This document shows positions 39,230-52,012 of a DNA stretch of 64,000 nucleotides, piece by piece. The notes below the pieces were generated by a model that searched no databases, was not told the DNA's origin, and saw nothing but the letters and a program-made list of their open reading frames with translations. The stretch covers positions 7,197,859-7,261,858 of the forward strand of contig CM063287.1 of NCBI GenBank assembly GCA_032173965.1, written 5' to 3'. How positions within the stretch are numbered: the first letter of the stretch is position 1; every line of letters begins with the position of its first letter. The position numbers were made by a program, and so were the translations under genes. The DNA is from Sitta carolinensis. Lineage: Eukaryota > Chordata > Aves > Passeriformes > Sittidae.

Positions 39230-41050
39230 GTATTTAAGACTTTCTTTCCCTGGAGCTTTGACCCAGAAGATGATAGCAAGAACATCAGCAGCCTAAGAAT
39301 GCTGCTCACTTTCTTTCTCTGCAGTGAGGAGAAGAGAATTGCTGCTGCAAACACTTCCCAGTTTAAACATGGAATGCTGTATTGCTGGGAAGGCAGCACA
39401 AAGCCAGGAGTAAACAGTGCTATAAGTTTGATTGACAGATTAGCATTCATAATGTTTGTGTTCATCTCATGACGCCATCCATAGCACTTTCTGGGGATGT
39501 GGAAAGGTTTTCCTGGAGTCTGGAGGGTCTTGATCTTACTTATATTTCCCCCTCTCAGACATCTTGCACAGTTCTACTGCAAAACTTTGCCATTTTGTCT
39601 TTTTTCCTTGCAAGGAACGGGTTAAGAACTTTTGGCTAAAAATTCTTCCTGCTTTAAATTTTAAGGCCACCTGTATTTGCCACAGGTTTGTTGGAGTTTG
39701 TTGCTCCCTGTAGAAGCAGAAGATCTGAAAGCAAGAATCTCAAGGAATCTCTGTTGAGCACTGGTCCCATTTCCTCTCTTCAAGCCCTAAATTCTATAAC
39801 TTCAGAATTGAGAAGTTTTGCAGTTGATACATGGGGAAACTATGTGTTTGCTTTTTATTTTTTTTTTATTATTTTTATATCAAATGTTTTCACCTTAAGG
39901 AAAGCAGGAAAACTTTGTTATTTTCATAGCAAAACTAGTGTTTTTCCCCTACCCATGGAAACAACATTTAGTCTTGGAGAAAGTATGAAACAAGACTTAA
40001 AATATTTGGTTAATGCTGGAAGTTAATTGTGAATGTTGAACCCCTGTATTTGATTATAGTTGATTGGAATATGTGGTTCTCCACTAGCCTGGTTTACAAA
40101 TTTTGTTTCTTTTACAGGCTTGGTACTTCTATACCAAAGTGTGATTTCTCTTTTTTCTGGTGTGGGCTTCACATGACTTCCTCCAATTTTTTCTACCTTC
40201 ACAGTGAACTGAAAATCCGAGGACTGATACAGGCCTAGAAATCTGAAGTTTTCACATCAGATGCCCATGTTTTATTGATTTTTGCTTTGCCCCAAGCAAA
40301 AAGTAATTGTATTAAGAACTTTTACAAAGCCTGGGTGTTATTTCCATCCACTATTGCGTGTCCTGGGGACAAGTCAGAGTAGCTCAATTCCCCATCTGCA
40401 GAAGTGAACTACCATGAAGAGAAACACATACAGTGAATTTCAATGAAAGAATGACAGGGTCTTTGCCCCTGGGACTCTACCAAAGCAATCAATGAAAAAC
40501 ATGTTTGCAAGGCCTACAATACTGCTAAGTTAAAATTAAATGCACCAAAGTCTTGATATTATGGGACACCGAGAGAAGAAAATTATAGTGTTTTATACAG
40601 TGTGGCACCAGAATAGATCTCCAGAATAAATTTGTTCCTTTTTTTTTTTCACCAACTTGTTTTTGTAACTGTGGTTTGATTTTTGTAGCTTGCCCTCCAG
40701 CTTCATGCTTATTTCTTTTTCCTAGTTTTGCCTCTTTAGTTACTGCTGACTATGGCCCTGGTTAAAAGAGCAGGTGTTCTTATGCCTCTTGCAGGACCTC
40801 TCTGAGATCCTGTGATCCAAGCTGTCTGACTTCTTGTGATCCCCAAGGGAAGCCTGCTTAGAACTGACACTGAATGAAATGTAGTGTTGAGGCACCAGTT
40901 TGGGAAATTATCCAGCAGGCAAGTCATGAGGTCTGTTGCAAATGGTGTCAGGGCTTAGAAAAAAATACCTGCTTCCTGCAAAATCCCAGAAAATAGGTCT
41001 TGTAACTCTCCAGCTGTCATTGGGGTTTCCAGTGATGCACAGAGGCACCT

Positions 41051-41052
<2 letters not shown>
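39230..41052. other. Unannotated sequence
   Basis: No gene is supported. A strong acceptor-like tract near 40120 (TTTGTTTCTTTTACAG) precedes about 40 open codons ending in a stop at 40238, but their composition is unconvincing. No known repeats before the microsatellite at 41053. Confidence 0.45.

Positions 41053-41088
<36 letters not shown>
41053..41088. repeat. (AT)18 microsatellite
   Basis: Thirty-six bp of perfect AT dinucleotide. It can form a cruciform and is likely to be length-polymorphic. Confidence 0.97.
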
Positions 41089-41095
<7 letters not shown>

Positions 41096-42386
41096 ACATA
41101 TACACAATTTACATGAATAATTTTCTGTTGTCCAATGTCAGCAAGTGTTTGTTACTGTGAGGCAGATAGAAACACACAGTAACACACACAACAGGGTTTA
41201 GGCAGAGAAGAAGAAAGGAAGAAGATTCTAGTTTATTGTTGACTTCGTATATATAAGTTTCTGGACAGTGATCAGAGATTGGACAGAGCAGTTGCCACCT
41301 CTCCATCTTCACTGGTCACTTGAGAAGTCCATCAGGTGATATCTTTTACAAAGGAATGCAAACATGATCCTTGTTTATCTTACAATTCATGAGAACTGAC
41401 TCCACCATACTAAAACAAATCAGAAGGCTGATTTTCAGGGACAACAAGTGTTAGCATGACAAACTCACCTTTGGCACTTCATCAGGGTTTGAGCCATCAG
41501 TCCTTGATTCACAAAGCTATTTCTGATTCAGGCCTCTGTTGAACAAAGTTTTCATCATGATTTTCTCTCCTAGTCTTTGTGGTCCTTAGCAGGATCACAG
41601 CTAAGGAAGTTAAACTTCCAGATGTTTTCTAGTCACAGCCTTTGCCTGTCAACAACATTCGTCTCCCTGCAAATGAATTTAGATGTCCTTAGAAGGTGGG
41701 AAGGCCTTTGGCACAACCTTGAACTGTCTGGCAGTGCAAGGTTGACTTCTGTGGAGGATGGTCTAATCTGTTCAGTGTTCAGTCTCAAAACCTGTCAGAC
41801 CTGTGAGTCTTCTGCCGTGTGACTAAACCCAGCAGTGACTTTCAGATCTCTTAGCAACAAAGCAGTTTAGGTTTGAAGGGAAGAAAGGCTTGAGGACTGC
41901 AACCTGGACTGCTGTGACTTACCTGAATGGCTGTCTCACATCCATGCTTGTGCTTTAAGCAGTGAATTGTGTACGCCTGTGTCTCCAGCAGCTTGGGTAT
42001 GCTTCAACTCTCCTTGTAGCCATGCCCACTTTCACATTTCAGTAGTCCTGTTCTTTTAACTGACAATTCAGCCTCTGTGTTCTTGAGATGCCTGCAGTCT
42101 CTTCCCTTATAAGAAATGTTACTCAGGGACTTGTCTAAACACCAAGTATGGTCGGTCATCGGTGCATGGAGGGAGCAGAACATGATCCAGCAGGAGATAC
42201 AGAGATGCTGTTTAGGAGAACTGAATTTTAGAAGGTGAAAGTGAAATTGTGAACTTTGTTTTGAAATAAAGTGTGTCCCAGAATCTTTTCCCAAAAATTG
42301 GTATTTATTTTTTGTTGTGCTAAGTTAAACCTTTAATAATTAGTTTATTTAAATTGCAAACTGTGGTACGATGTTCAATAAAACCC

Positions 42387-42522
42387 TGAGAGGAACTCAG
42401 CTGGTCACAGCATGGTGCTGATAACATCAAGGTCGTAAGTTTGATCCCTGTACAGGCCATTCACTTAAGAGCTGGACTTGATGATCCTTGTGGGTCCCTT
42501 CCAACTCTGAATATTCTGTGAA
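42387..42522 (+). mobile_element. tRNA-Ile-derived SINE with CR1-type tail (TguSINE1-like)
   Basis: The head (42387-42458) aligns along its whole length with a tRNA-Ile gene: AACTCAGCTGG is the A box, GTGCTGATAACATCAAGG covers the anticodon arm (GAT), GTTTGATCCC is the B box, and TGTACAGGCCA the acceptor end. It is directly followed by a CR1-type 3' tail, GAGCTGGACTTGATGATCCT, TGTGGGTCCCTTCCAACTC and ATTCTGTGA. This head-and-tail plan is that of the songbird SINE TguSINE1, which borrows CR1 machinery for retroposition. Substitutions in the tRNA arms mean it is not a working tRNA gene. No clear target duplication is seen. Confidence 0.88.
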
Positions 42523-45346
42523 ATCTTGCAGCAGAGAAATAAGGAATAATGATTGAGCCACATGCAATAAATGAGATGTCAGAGGAGCTGCTCAGCTACC
42601 AGCAGGTTTCCGTATCATTATCACATCCTTATTCAGCAGGTTATGCTTCTCACAGGTGTAAGCACTACAGATAGAATGATAAAGAACCTTCAGCTGTGCT
42701 TCAGGCTCGGACAACAGGGGTGCTGTCGCAGTGATGCTTTTGTTCTGCATGTTTACAGGACAAAATGTACTGCATTTCATATTATTTTTTGCAGGATAGT
42801 ACAGGGTTTTTTTTTCAAATATCAGGGAAGTTATCAAAAGGAAGTGGTGCTCACTCATGTAAGCTGCATAATGAAACCTGGGGGTTCTTTTAATGGCATG
42901 CCTATTTTCAAGATGTTTCTTGCTGTTCTTGTGATCTTACTTGAATAAACTCACAAGGTATTGGAGGGAAAGGTTTTTTCATTCTTCCATCTCCACTACC
43001 TTTTCTGACACACTCAAACTATGAACTGTGGTATTGAAGTGTTGGGAACTTTTTAGGCTATATAGAAGACAGAAAAGAGTCTACGTTTCCTCTATAAATA
43101 GAGGTCCTGGAAAGTAAGAACAAAAAGCAAGTTTACAAGCCAAATGAACTCCCTGTCTGTCTTTTTAGCAAGGAACATCTGCCTGATCCAGCAGTCTCTC
43201 TGCTCTCCAGGACAGTTCTGTAATCACTTGCCCGGTTAAACCTGCCTTACCAGAGAGGCAACAAAACAATTCTCTGTCAGAAGCAATGGCCATTACGTGC
43301 AGCTGGAGGTGAACTGTAGTTCCCTGCTCTGGCCGTTCTGGGTGAGTGCAAAAGGGGCTCTGGCTGATGGCCACAAGAACCTGTGCAGTTTCTTCTCTTC
43401 CTTTCAAGAGTTGATTTAGTTTTAACTGTTTTTATATTTGAGCTATAAACTCCCAGTCACGTTTTTCCCTTTTTTTTTCTAGCCTAGGACTCCTGGAAGG
43501 TGTTTTACCCTGCCTGTGATAGTGCCCCTGACATTACCAAGAGTGTTCTGGGTGTGATACAGCAGAACAGTCCTGAGCACCAGATAACAGATCCATGGGA
43601 AGAGTGTCAAGACACAAAGGGATGTGTTCTTCACTGAAGGTAATTCCTTTTTCATTTTCACATTTCTCTACCTGCCATTTCCAATTGTGCTGCAGCACGT
43701 TTGGAAAGATTTTTACAAAATATGGCCCCAGCCCTGAAGTCAGAACTATATGTGTGAACTTTCTGTCTATGTGAGGATCCTTTTTATCCCAGTACTCTCT
43801 GCAATGCTCTTGAGGTCCTTTCTCACATGTCAGACTGCCATAGGTGAAATAGGGAACTACTGAAGATGGCATATTTAGTCTTCTGCTGTCTAGATTCTTT
43901 CAGGAAGGTTTTCAAACAAAATTCATAATAAGGAGTTGAGAGAAGTAGGTTGTTCCATCCTGAAAATAAATAGGGATTGTCAGTTTATTGAGGCTACAAA
44001 ACACGCACAAATTAAATTCACTGTTCTTGTGCCTCTTTTTCCTTTCTGCGAGGGTGATGTGAAGCAGAAAAAAGATGTTCTCCTGCCCTGTTGGGGAATT
44101 CTTTAGAGGAGGGGAAGGAATGTTTGCTGCAAAAAGAAAATTTCCCTGAAGAAAATTTCCTCTCAAAATTCCTTTGACAGTCGAATATTGGCAGTGGAGG
44201 CACGGGCTAGGACTGATCTAGGCTGCAACTTGATTAATTTGCCTGAAAAACTAGCAGTAGAAAGAGCAGTTCCTGAGCTGAAATTTAAAGATACTGTGGA
44301 GAATGACTTCTGGAGGGAAATACAACATATTTAGAATGAAGAATAAACCCATGTGAAAGAAAGAATGCTCTCTCTTCTCCCCTTCCCTGCTGTTCCTACA
44401 AGGGACATGTCTGTTTTTTGTTCAGCTTTCCTTCTTTCCTCCATCTCATTGTCTCTTCCCTTTCACACCTGTGTTCTCCAAAGGGTTTGTTGCTGCAGGA
44501 TTACAGAGTTCCTATAAATCTCACACCTGCCATTCATCTGGGCTCTGCTGCTCTCACAAATTGCTGTGATTTAGGTACCTTGTCAGAGGGTGTCCTGTGT
44601 GGCTGGGCCAGCCTTCTGTCAGACTCTCCTCCCTTCCCCTGTTGCCAGCCTGCTGAGCCCTGTAATTTCTGTGCTGTGCTAGGACAGTGCTCAGCGCTGC
44701 TCTGCACAGGAGAGGGACTCCAGGGAAAATTCCCTTTTCCTACATATGGGAAATTAAACAGCACTTTACCCCACCCATCTGAATGCACTCAGTTATCTGA
44801 AACAAAATTCAGAAGTGTTAAGCCGACCACATTAGAAAATCAGCAGGTCTACGTCAGCCCAAACTGGTTCATCAGACTGCCAAGTCTTCTGACTAGCACA
44901 TAAAATAGGTCTGTTCCTTGGAATCAGGCCTTTTTTTTTCTTCCAGTCAGATCAGAAAGCCAAACCCTTTCTGTCTGTCACATCAAAAATCTACCTGTGA
45001 AATCTTAGTTTATTGGAAAGTTTCACCAAGCAGCTTATCTCACAATATTGAGTATTTCTTACTACCTACACACCTTTACTGGATGCTTGAAATTTATAGA
45101 ACTTCTGTTTGGGCCTGAGAAAGGAGTAGGCTTGGAAATAATGCCAATAAATGTTTTCTTATAGCAGCTCGAGATAAGGTCGTGCCAGGGAATAGACAAT
45201 ACAAAGATAATAGGCAGGCTGTTCTTTATCTCATTCAGAAGGTATAAGAGCAGTTAAACTTTCTAGGGATTTTCTCATAAACCCCAGAAAATGCCACTAA
45301 TCTCATAATAATTCACATAAAGATAATGTAGAAAGAAGCTTCCTGG

Positions 45347-45365
45347 AAAAAAAAAAAAAAAAAAA
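45347..45365. repeat. Poly-A tract (A19)
   Basis: Nineteen uninterrupted A on the plus strand, preceded by no recognisable element and no nearby AATAAA, so it is probably a simple homopolymer. Confidence 0.95.
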
Positions 45366-47316
45366 GTTCAACTCAGAGCAACACTCTGGAACTTATATCT
45401 GGATTGAAATTGGAGTAATTCAGCACTGAAGGCCAAATTTTCTGCTGGGAAAATTCAATCTAAAATGCAGTGCAAAGTCCATCAGGCTCATTTGGAAGCT
45501 GTAAATTAATTCAGACTTTCGTACTGGGGGTGTGAAGGGAAAAAACTTTCCAGAACATGAACGATGTTGCTGCAGCTATGTAAAATAGATTAAGTGTGTG
45601 TATAGCACACCTTTGGATAAAGACAACATTGAAAGCAAGGCCACAGGCAGCAGGATCAAATTCATTGCAAGAAGAGACAGTGTGCACATTCCTTTTGAAA
45701 GGTACCAGTGTCATCATTAGGGTCACACATGAGAAGATTATTTAGAGCTTTTAGCTTCTGCTGAGACATGGTCTTGAGCAGAAACTCTGAATTAAACGCT
45801 GATCTGCTCTGTCCTGTTTAATGGGCTTGGAAAGGTTTTGCCTTCTGAGTAACTCAAACAAATGCCTTGAGACTTTTCAGATTCAAGCAAACATCAGTCA
45901 GTCAATCAGACACTTTAATTTGCCAACCAATAGTGCAAAATTCACCTCTAAAATACCTTCAATACTTGAATGCATATGTAGTCAGCTACTTTTGTAATTC
46001 ATATGTTATCTTTCTTCCACTTCTTTTATTTCATTGGTCCTTGAAATTCCCTTTATCTTATTATGAAAGCTGACTACTAAGTAGTTTTATTAATCCTTTC
46101 CCTGTGGCTTTCTCAGTAGCTTAATCAGATATTTACTAGAAAACAAGCACAGAGTGAAAGCTTCCTAATCTGTATGATACAGATATCCCTGTCAGAAAGA
46201 CAAAACCTATCAAAGTCTATGATTCTCTATGGAATCAACCCTGTTGGAATTCCAGGTCCTATTTTTGGGAACTTTTATGCAAAATCCTGGTTTTCTGCTC
46301 ATGCAGTGAAGGATTTCAAGTGCTCATTTGAGGCCAAATGTGTGGCTGCCCTCCCTTCTTTGCCCTGGCTCGTGCCAACCTCTTGAGTGGCCATCAAGTG
46401 CCCCACAAAGGATGCAAACCAGCAGGAAAAAGTAGTTTCTCATAAATCACCTGATTTCTGCAACTGGAACCTATGGGTAAAATCTTGGAAGGATGCAGAG
46501 GGCAGAACAGGAAGAGGCATTTACAAAGAGATGTGAAAAGAGCTATAATAACCCTAAATGTGCACATTTACCAAAAAATTCTCTTGCATGCAGACACAAG
46601 TAGAGTCATATTTCCAGGAATTCACATACAGTGAACGACAGCAATGACATAGATGCTAATTTTGAATAAATATGTTGTTCCAATCTCATCTTTCATAAAG
46701 GTTAATGGCAAAATCCTTTTGAACATCTCAGATTCTCTGCATTCTTGGGTCTGAGGCTTAGTAAGTGACATTTATGAAATTTTGACTTGTGCTTGCTATA
46801 TAAATGACAGACTTCAGTGGTGCAAGGTACGAAGATGCAGAAACACTTTTAACAGTGAATAGACAAGTCAGGTCTGAGATAGATATACTGTTTTTCTTGG
46901 GGCTTTGAGAATCTTCAAATTGCCATTCAGATAACTGCCAGGGAAATTGCAGGCTCTCCAGGGTATGGCAGTCACTATTGTACAGGCTGGCTGGTTGTTC
47001 TCAGGTCTCTGCAAAAGCTGTGTGACAGAGACAAATATAAGAGCAGAGGGAGAAAAAAGATAGTAGAAACTGATAGTGAAATCAGCAATTAAAAAAAAAA
47101 TTAAGAATTTTCATGCTCATCTCCATAAAGATTATACAAAACTGATGACAAAAATTGAAAGAAAATGCAGCAAACCCACAAAAATAACCAACTTCCAAAC
47201 CCATATTTGCTTGTTGTTACATGTTTGATCAATTTTTCATCATTTTCTTTTGTCATGACTAGGAAGAAATGAGCTTGTGTGACAACAGAATGATGGGATA
47301 TGGACTCAATATATAC

Positions 47317-47334
47317 ACACAATATATATTGTGT
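47317..47334. repeat. Perfect 18-bp palindrome
   Basis: ACACAATATATATTGTGT reads the same on both strands, and the symmetry extends imperfectly by several bases each way. Confidence 0.9.
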
Positions 47335-48495
47335 ATAGGGGATGAGTCAGGTATTTTGCACTGTTATGGCAAGATCACATAAACCTTAGAGGGTCTTAGC
47401 ACAGAGATGAGTGCAGTAGCAAAAGCTGGAAAAGATCTTCAGTTATTTCACAGTTTTTCCTGCAGTTACCTTTAGGAACTGAAGGGCTATTGGGTTTGAT
47501 TTTTCATCTAGCAATTGTGGTTTGAGCAGGAGCTTTCTTTGTCCATCTTTCCTATTTCTACAGCAAAACATTAACATTTCTAACGATGCAGAGTTATGTG
47601 GGCACAGCACATCAGGTTCCTTGTCAAACTCTGAGCCTGCACTTGTCTTCAAAGACAGCTCTGTTGCCCAGTGGAGGCGAAGCATTTCTATGTGTTAGAC
47701 TGACTGTCTTGGACTTGTGGCCATGAGATCTTTCCCAAAAGTAGTTTACAGTTTGAGTAAGTCACAGAAAGGGAAAGTAGAGTGCAATTTTATTGCATGT
47801 TTTCTACATGGCAGGTGAGATTTGTACTCTGTATAAAGATATGTCCTTGTGATTTCTCTTGCTTTGTTTGTTTGTTTGCTCCAGAAGATGCACAGGACAG
47901 GTTGGAGTGCTAATGGTCTGGTATTGATCTGGAAGTCCTCGTTTAGGAAAAAGTGTTCAGACAATACATTCAGACAATCCATTCAGACACAGCCTTTATG
48001 GTCTGCTAACCATGCAGCCCCTCCGAGGGCAGGAAGAGCAGCACAGAAGCAGAGCATGAAAATGTCATCTGCCATTTCTCCTGGCTTCAGGCTCCACCCA
48101 GGAATCAAGATCCACTGCCCAGATGTTCAGTCTCAGTTGGCTGCTAGGCATACTGCCCTTAAGCAATTACTTGCAAAGTTTGGAGAACCAAGGTTTAATG
48201 TGTTCTCAGAAGCTTGCACGCTCTCCTGCAGGGTATTTGTGCAATATTGCTATGCCAAGGGAACGTGTTAATAAATCCCTCTGTCTTTTATTTTTTTTAG
48301 ATAATTTCTTCCTGTTGGATTTTTTGATACCTGTCTGACCTTTGACTTTTGAAAGAGAAGTGAATTCTGTGCATATTTGCAGGTTTCTGCCAGCAAGAGA
48401 ACCTTTTGAAAGTGGGTGAACAGGAGCTGCACAAACATTAAAATACACAGGACCATTTTTATGCTCTCCATCAAAGTTAAGAACTTGGAGCCAAA

Positions 48496-48500
48496 CTTGG
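48496..48500. repeat. Target site duplication, left copy (CTTGG)
   Basis: CTTGG directly precedes the solo LTR and recurs directly after it at 49125-49129. Confidence 0.8.
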
Positions 48501-49124
48501 TGTCTTGGTTTGAAAGACAGGAGTCTGCTAAGGAAGGCAGGAACTTCCCTTGGAATGAAGAATATAAACCCCCTCACTCCAAATTATTTTAATTTTGAAA
48601 TTAAGGAGCTCTCAGGCAAAGATATGGGAATAGGAATAACAGTTCTTTATTAGGAGAATTAAAATAAAAATGCAGTAATACAAAAACCAAACCCACTGAC
48701 AGAGTGAGAATCCAACCTGACCCCCTGTGGGTCAGGGTGTTGGTAGCAGTGCCATTAAACGGGGGCTGCAGCCCTCCTGCAGTGGCAGGTGTGGGGCTGT
48801 TGAAGCAATGATCCTAGAATCCTCTGAAGATCCAGGAATGGAGGTGGTGTAGATGAGCCTGGTCTTCCCCTGGGGATCCAGGAAGAGAAGGCTGCTTTGT
48901 TGTTTCAAATGTCAGATTTTTATCCAGGTAGGAATGCTTGGCTCCTCCCCCTGGATGGAGCATCTCCCAGTGGGATGATGTCAGTTTATCAGCCATGTAG
49001 TGAGATCAATGGCCCATTAGCAGCAGGTATCTCCCTGGATGGAGGATGGGTTGTGGAGGAGATAAAGAAAACTGCCTCACCTGGTTTTAACAGCTGGTGA
49101 TAGAATACACTGTAACCCAAGACA
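48501..49124. mobile_element. Passerine solo LTR, probably ERVL class
   Basis: This is a complete 624-bp LTR. It begins TGTCTTGG and ends CCAAGACA, an exact 8-bp inverted repeat with TG...CA termini, and is bracketed by a perfect 5-bp duplication CTTGG. Inner blocks such as GAGCTCTCAGGCAAAGATAT and GGGAATAGGAATAACAGTTC match, from memory, an LTR abundant in songbird genomes. Five-base duplications fit ERVL-type elements (other classes usually make 4 or 6). No primer-binding site, coding sequence or second LTR adjoins it, so it is the product of LTR-LTR recombination. Intact ends and duplication suggest a fairly recent insertion. Orientation cannot be told from the ends alone. Confidence 0.88.
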
Positions 49125-49129
49125 CTTGG
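49125..49129. repeat. Target site duplication, right copy (CTTGG)
   Basis: Identical to 48496-48500 on the other side of the LTR. Confidence 0.8.
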
Positions 49130-51798
49130 CCAGGTTGTTCATCATTGTAATTGACCCCTGAGCAAATTTGCTTTGACAGGTGCTTTCAGGTGTCCTGAAA
49201 GCTTAAAAATTACCATAACTGTCATTTGTTTCAGGCATGTGTCCTGTTTTATCTGCTTATATCTGTAGGCATTTGTTTTGCCACATCTTGGTAGTGTAAT
49301 TGATAAAAAGAGCTGCTTCTAATTACAGCAGCAGAAAAAAACCCCTCAGACTATGCTAAATCCATGTTTCCATGCCTGACCTCAACAGTGAAGTCCCTGT
49401 TTGCATTCCTTGAACTATTTTTTTAGCATTCATTCACCCCATCCTGGTCCCATTAATGTTTTAGTCCTCCTTTCTGCATTTATTCTGTTTTTTGCTTCTC
49501 CTCCCTCTTTCATACTTTTGCCCAGATTACTGAATACTAAATTTTGTAGTGCACGAATGTTTAATGTTTTTGCAGGCTTATCTCTCTTTTTAGTGCAATC
49601 ATTACCCTTTTCTCTGCTTTCTTTGTTCTCACCCTTCCACTTAGCTGTCTCCTATGCCACCTCCCTTGTTCTCTTCTCGAATATCTCTTGAAATAAGAAG
49701 ACTTTTGACTTCTTGGCATAACAAACCAACACCTCTCCCTTTTCTGATCTGAGACCTGCACCCCAAAACATTTCCTAGCTTGTCCTGTTGAGTCTGAAAA
49801 GTCTTTTCAGAGATGAACAGGTGAAGAGAGATAATGGTTCCATTTCTTTGCTTGTCTGCAAAGGATTTCAGAGGAAGCTGGGACAATTTTGGTTTACACA
49901 TACCTTGCCAGCCATGACCTCCTGAATCCCTCAGTCTGTGTTAAGGCAATTGCAATCACACTTCATCAAGAACTGGCACACCTTCCTTAGCTTTCACTTT
50001 CCTTCCAGTAGCGTGCAGTAATTAATATCCTTTCACTGCATATGGTGTTCCTCAGAAGTCTAAATGCTAATGGTGTCATTTGGCAAGGTGATCTACATCA
50101 GCTATATACAATATAAGTGTAAATTGGAAATTGTTTAAGCTCTCAAATTTGTTTAAGACCATTAGATTTCCTCATGATTCATTTGTCATTCTAATTGGAT
50201 TCTAACATGTACTTTACATTTCAAAACTTGAAATGATGAAGACTGCATAACAAAGAATGCTTGAGAACAGGCAGCTCCCCAAGCCCTGTCTAATTTACAC
50301 CAGATGAGTAAATGAGGAAGGTGAAAAGTCACAAAAAATACTGAGTAACAAAGTGTTGCTGCCTTAGAAATCCAGCAATTAATTGCAATGATAATAAGAA
50401 GAGTGATTAAGTTGATTTATTTAAATCCTCCTGAAGCATTGTAATAGCTCAGTTGAGCAGGATGCTAAGGATGATTTTTACCCTTGTTTTTCCAACTTTT
50501 TTCTAGATTTTTCACCTACTCTTAACTGACCTGGCTATGCACAGGATTACCTGAGGAGTAAAGGGAAATTTTTTTCTGCTACCAATGGAGCAGAACAATA
50601 ACTAGTTGGTTCTCCTCCTGGAAAACAGCAGAAGATCTGTAAGTCCATGTGAGAAGGGTCTTCTTATCCCTTCTAGGGAGCACACAGGAGTGTTTCTGTG
50701 TGGGAGTCTGGCTGACCATGTTAACTTACAGCAAAGTTCTATAGAGGGTCCTGAGCTCTCCATGGGTCTGAGCCTGTTCCCAGCCTTGGGCAGTACCTGG
50801 GTGTACCCTGGCAGGCTTCAGACTTCACAGCCTTTTTGTCTCCTTCTTAATGCAATCATTGCAATTGAATAACCATGAAAACTCAAAGTGTATTTTATTC
50901 TAGTGCTTTGAGACCTTAAAACACAAATCATATGCATCACAGTGGCATTTCATGATGTATTTTGAAAAGAGATAATTGAACCATAAGCTGTTTTTTTCAG
51001 CCAGCTAGGAAAGGGGCAGGTTTGCACTGGTGTCTGCTAATAGCAGACTTTAGGGTGTGGATGAAGTTTGTTTCTATAGCCCAGGATGTTATACCAGTGA
51101 CCTCAACACCATCTGTTCATTCTTCTTCACTCTTTTATTCTGAATTATAGAAGTCAAATGGTGCTCCACTGCACTTCTCTGACAGTTAAAATTACAGCAC
51201 TGAAAAAACCCAAGGGACAGAGTCCTTGTTTGGGATAGAAAAAGCACATATGTAACATCATCACTAAGTGGGATTTGTTGGTGAGTGTCTGAGATGTAGA
51301 TTACTTCTGCAGCATTTAATTTCTTTCTTTGTTCTGTGACTTACTTAGCTTTTAGAAAGTTTGAGTATATTGCTTTTCTACATCAGAAGAGCTGGAGAAA
51401 CTCAGCTTAGACAGTTGTAAAGAATATTATTGCTGACATATGAAAAATGGGCTAATAAATATTTTGTCCATTTTTGATCTTTTTGTTTTCTCTCCTCTGC
51501 CCATCTTTGTATGAAAGCCTTTCACTGAAGAATCCAGCAAATGTGGGTACACTAAAGTCAAGGGTACATCAACATACAAGTGTATTAAAAAGAAAAAAAT
51601 CCCTTTATTATCCATGACTTATTTTTACAACAAGGAATATTTAACACTTCAAGCATGAATACATAAAAATTTACACAGGTGCTGCATGTTTTTAGACCAG
51701 ATGGGCCTTTTAGACAAGAGACAAGAACATATTGGATACAGCAAAACAAATTTGCATTTTTTAAGGCTCTTTTTTTCCTTTTTTTTTTTTTTCCCCAG
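49130..51798. other. Unannotated sequence
   Basis: No gene or named repeat is seen. A T-rich run (about 51770-51792) closes the block and forms the pyrimidine tract of the exon-like interval that follows. Confidence 0.5.
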
Positions 51799-51946
51799 TG
51801 TGTTATTTCTCATGAATATATCAACAGAGAGTTGTGCCTCTCTTCCTGAAGCAAGTGTAATCCAGGCAGCAGATGTGCTGATATTCCCACGTTGCTCTGC
51901 CAAAGCAGTGCTTGCCGAGCCGTACGGGTGGGTTCATACTTCCAAG
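51799..51946 (+). CDS. Exon-like interval, unknown, low confidence
   Basis: A very long pyrimidine tract ends TTTCCCCAG at 51798, and CCAAG then GTACCA follows 51946. One base plus 49 codons are open between them (phase 2 start, phase 0 end), and the peptide includes SVIQAADVLIFPRCSAKAVL. The tract is only a T homopolymer and the reverse strand is also open over much of this stretch, so chance is likely. It lies about 65 bp left of the inverted-repeat element. No family is recognised. Confidence 0.15.
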
Positions 51947-52004
51947 GTACCAGCTCCAGAGGTATCCAGGCCATTCCCCATCAGACAGAACCTGACAGGG
52001 GAGC

Positions 52005-52012
52005 AACCATCT
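52005..52012. repeat. Probable 8-bp target duplication, left copy (AACCATCT)
   Basis: AACCATCT directly precedes the 76-bp inverted repeat. The copy on the right is AGCCATCT, with one mismatch in eight. Confidence 0.6.

Larger units (their letters stand above)
42523..48495. other. Unannotated sequence with an A19 run and a palindrome
   Basis: No supported gene. It holds an A19 run (45347-45365) and a perfect 18-bp AT-rich palindrome (47317-47334). The 161-codon plus-strand open frame at 44418-44903 has no family or splice support and is near the chance maximum for the window. Confidence 0.5.

Noticed and set aside
42387..42458. Functional tRNA-Ile gene
   Set aside because: The arms carry mismatches and the sequence runs straight into a CR1 tail, so it is a SINE head.
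44418..44903. 161-codon plus-strand open frame
   Set aside because: Composition is that of pyrimidine-rich non-coding DNA; no family or splice support.
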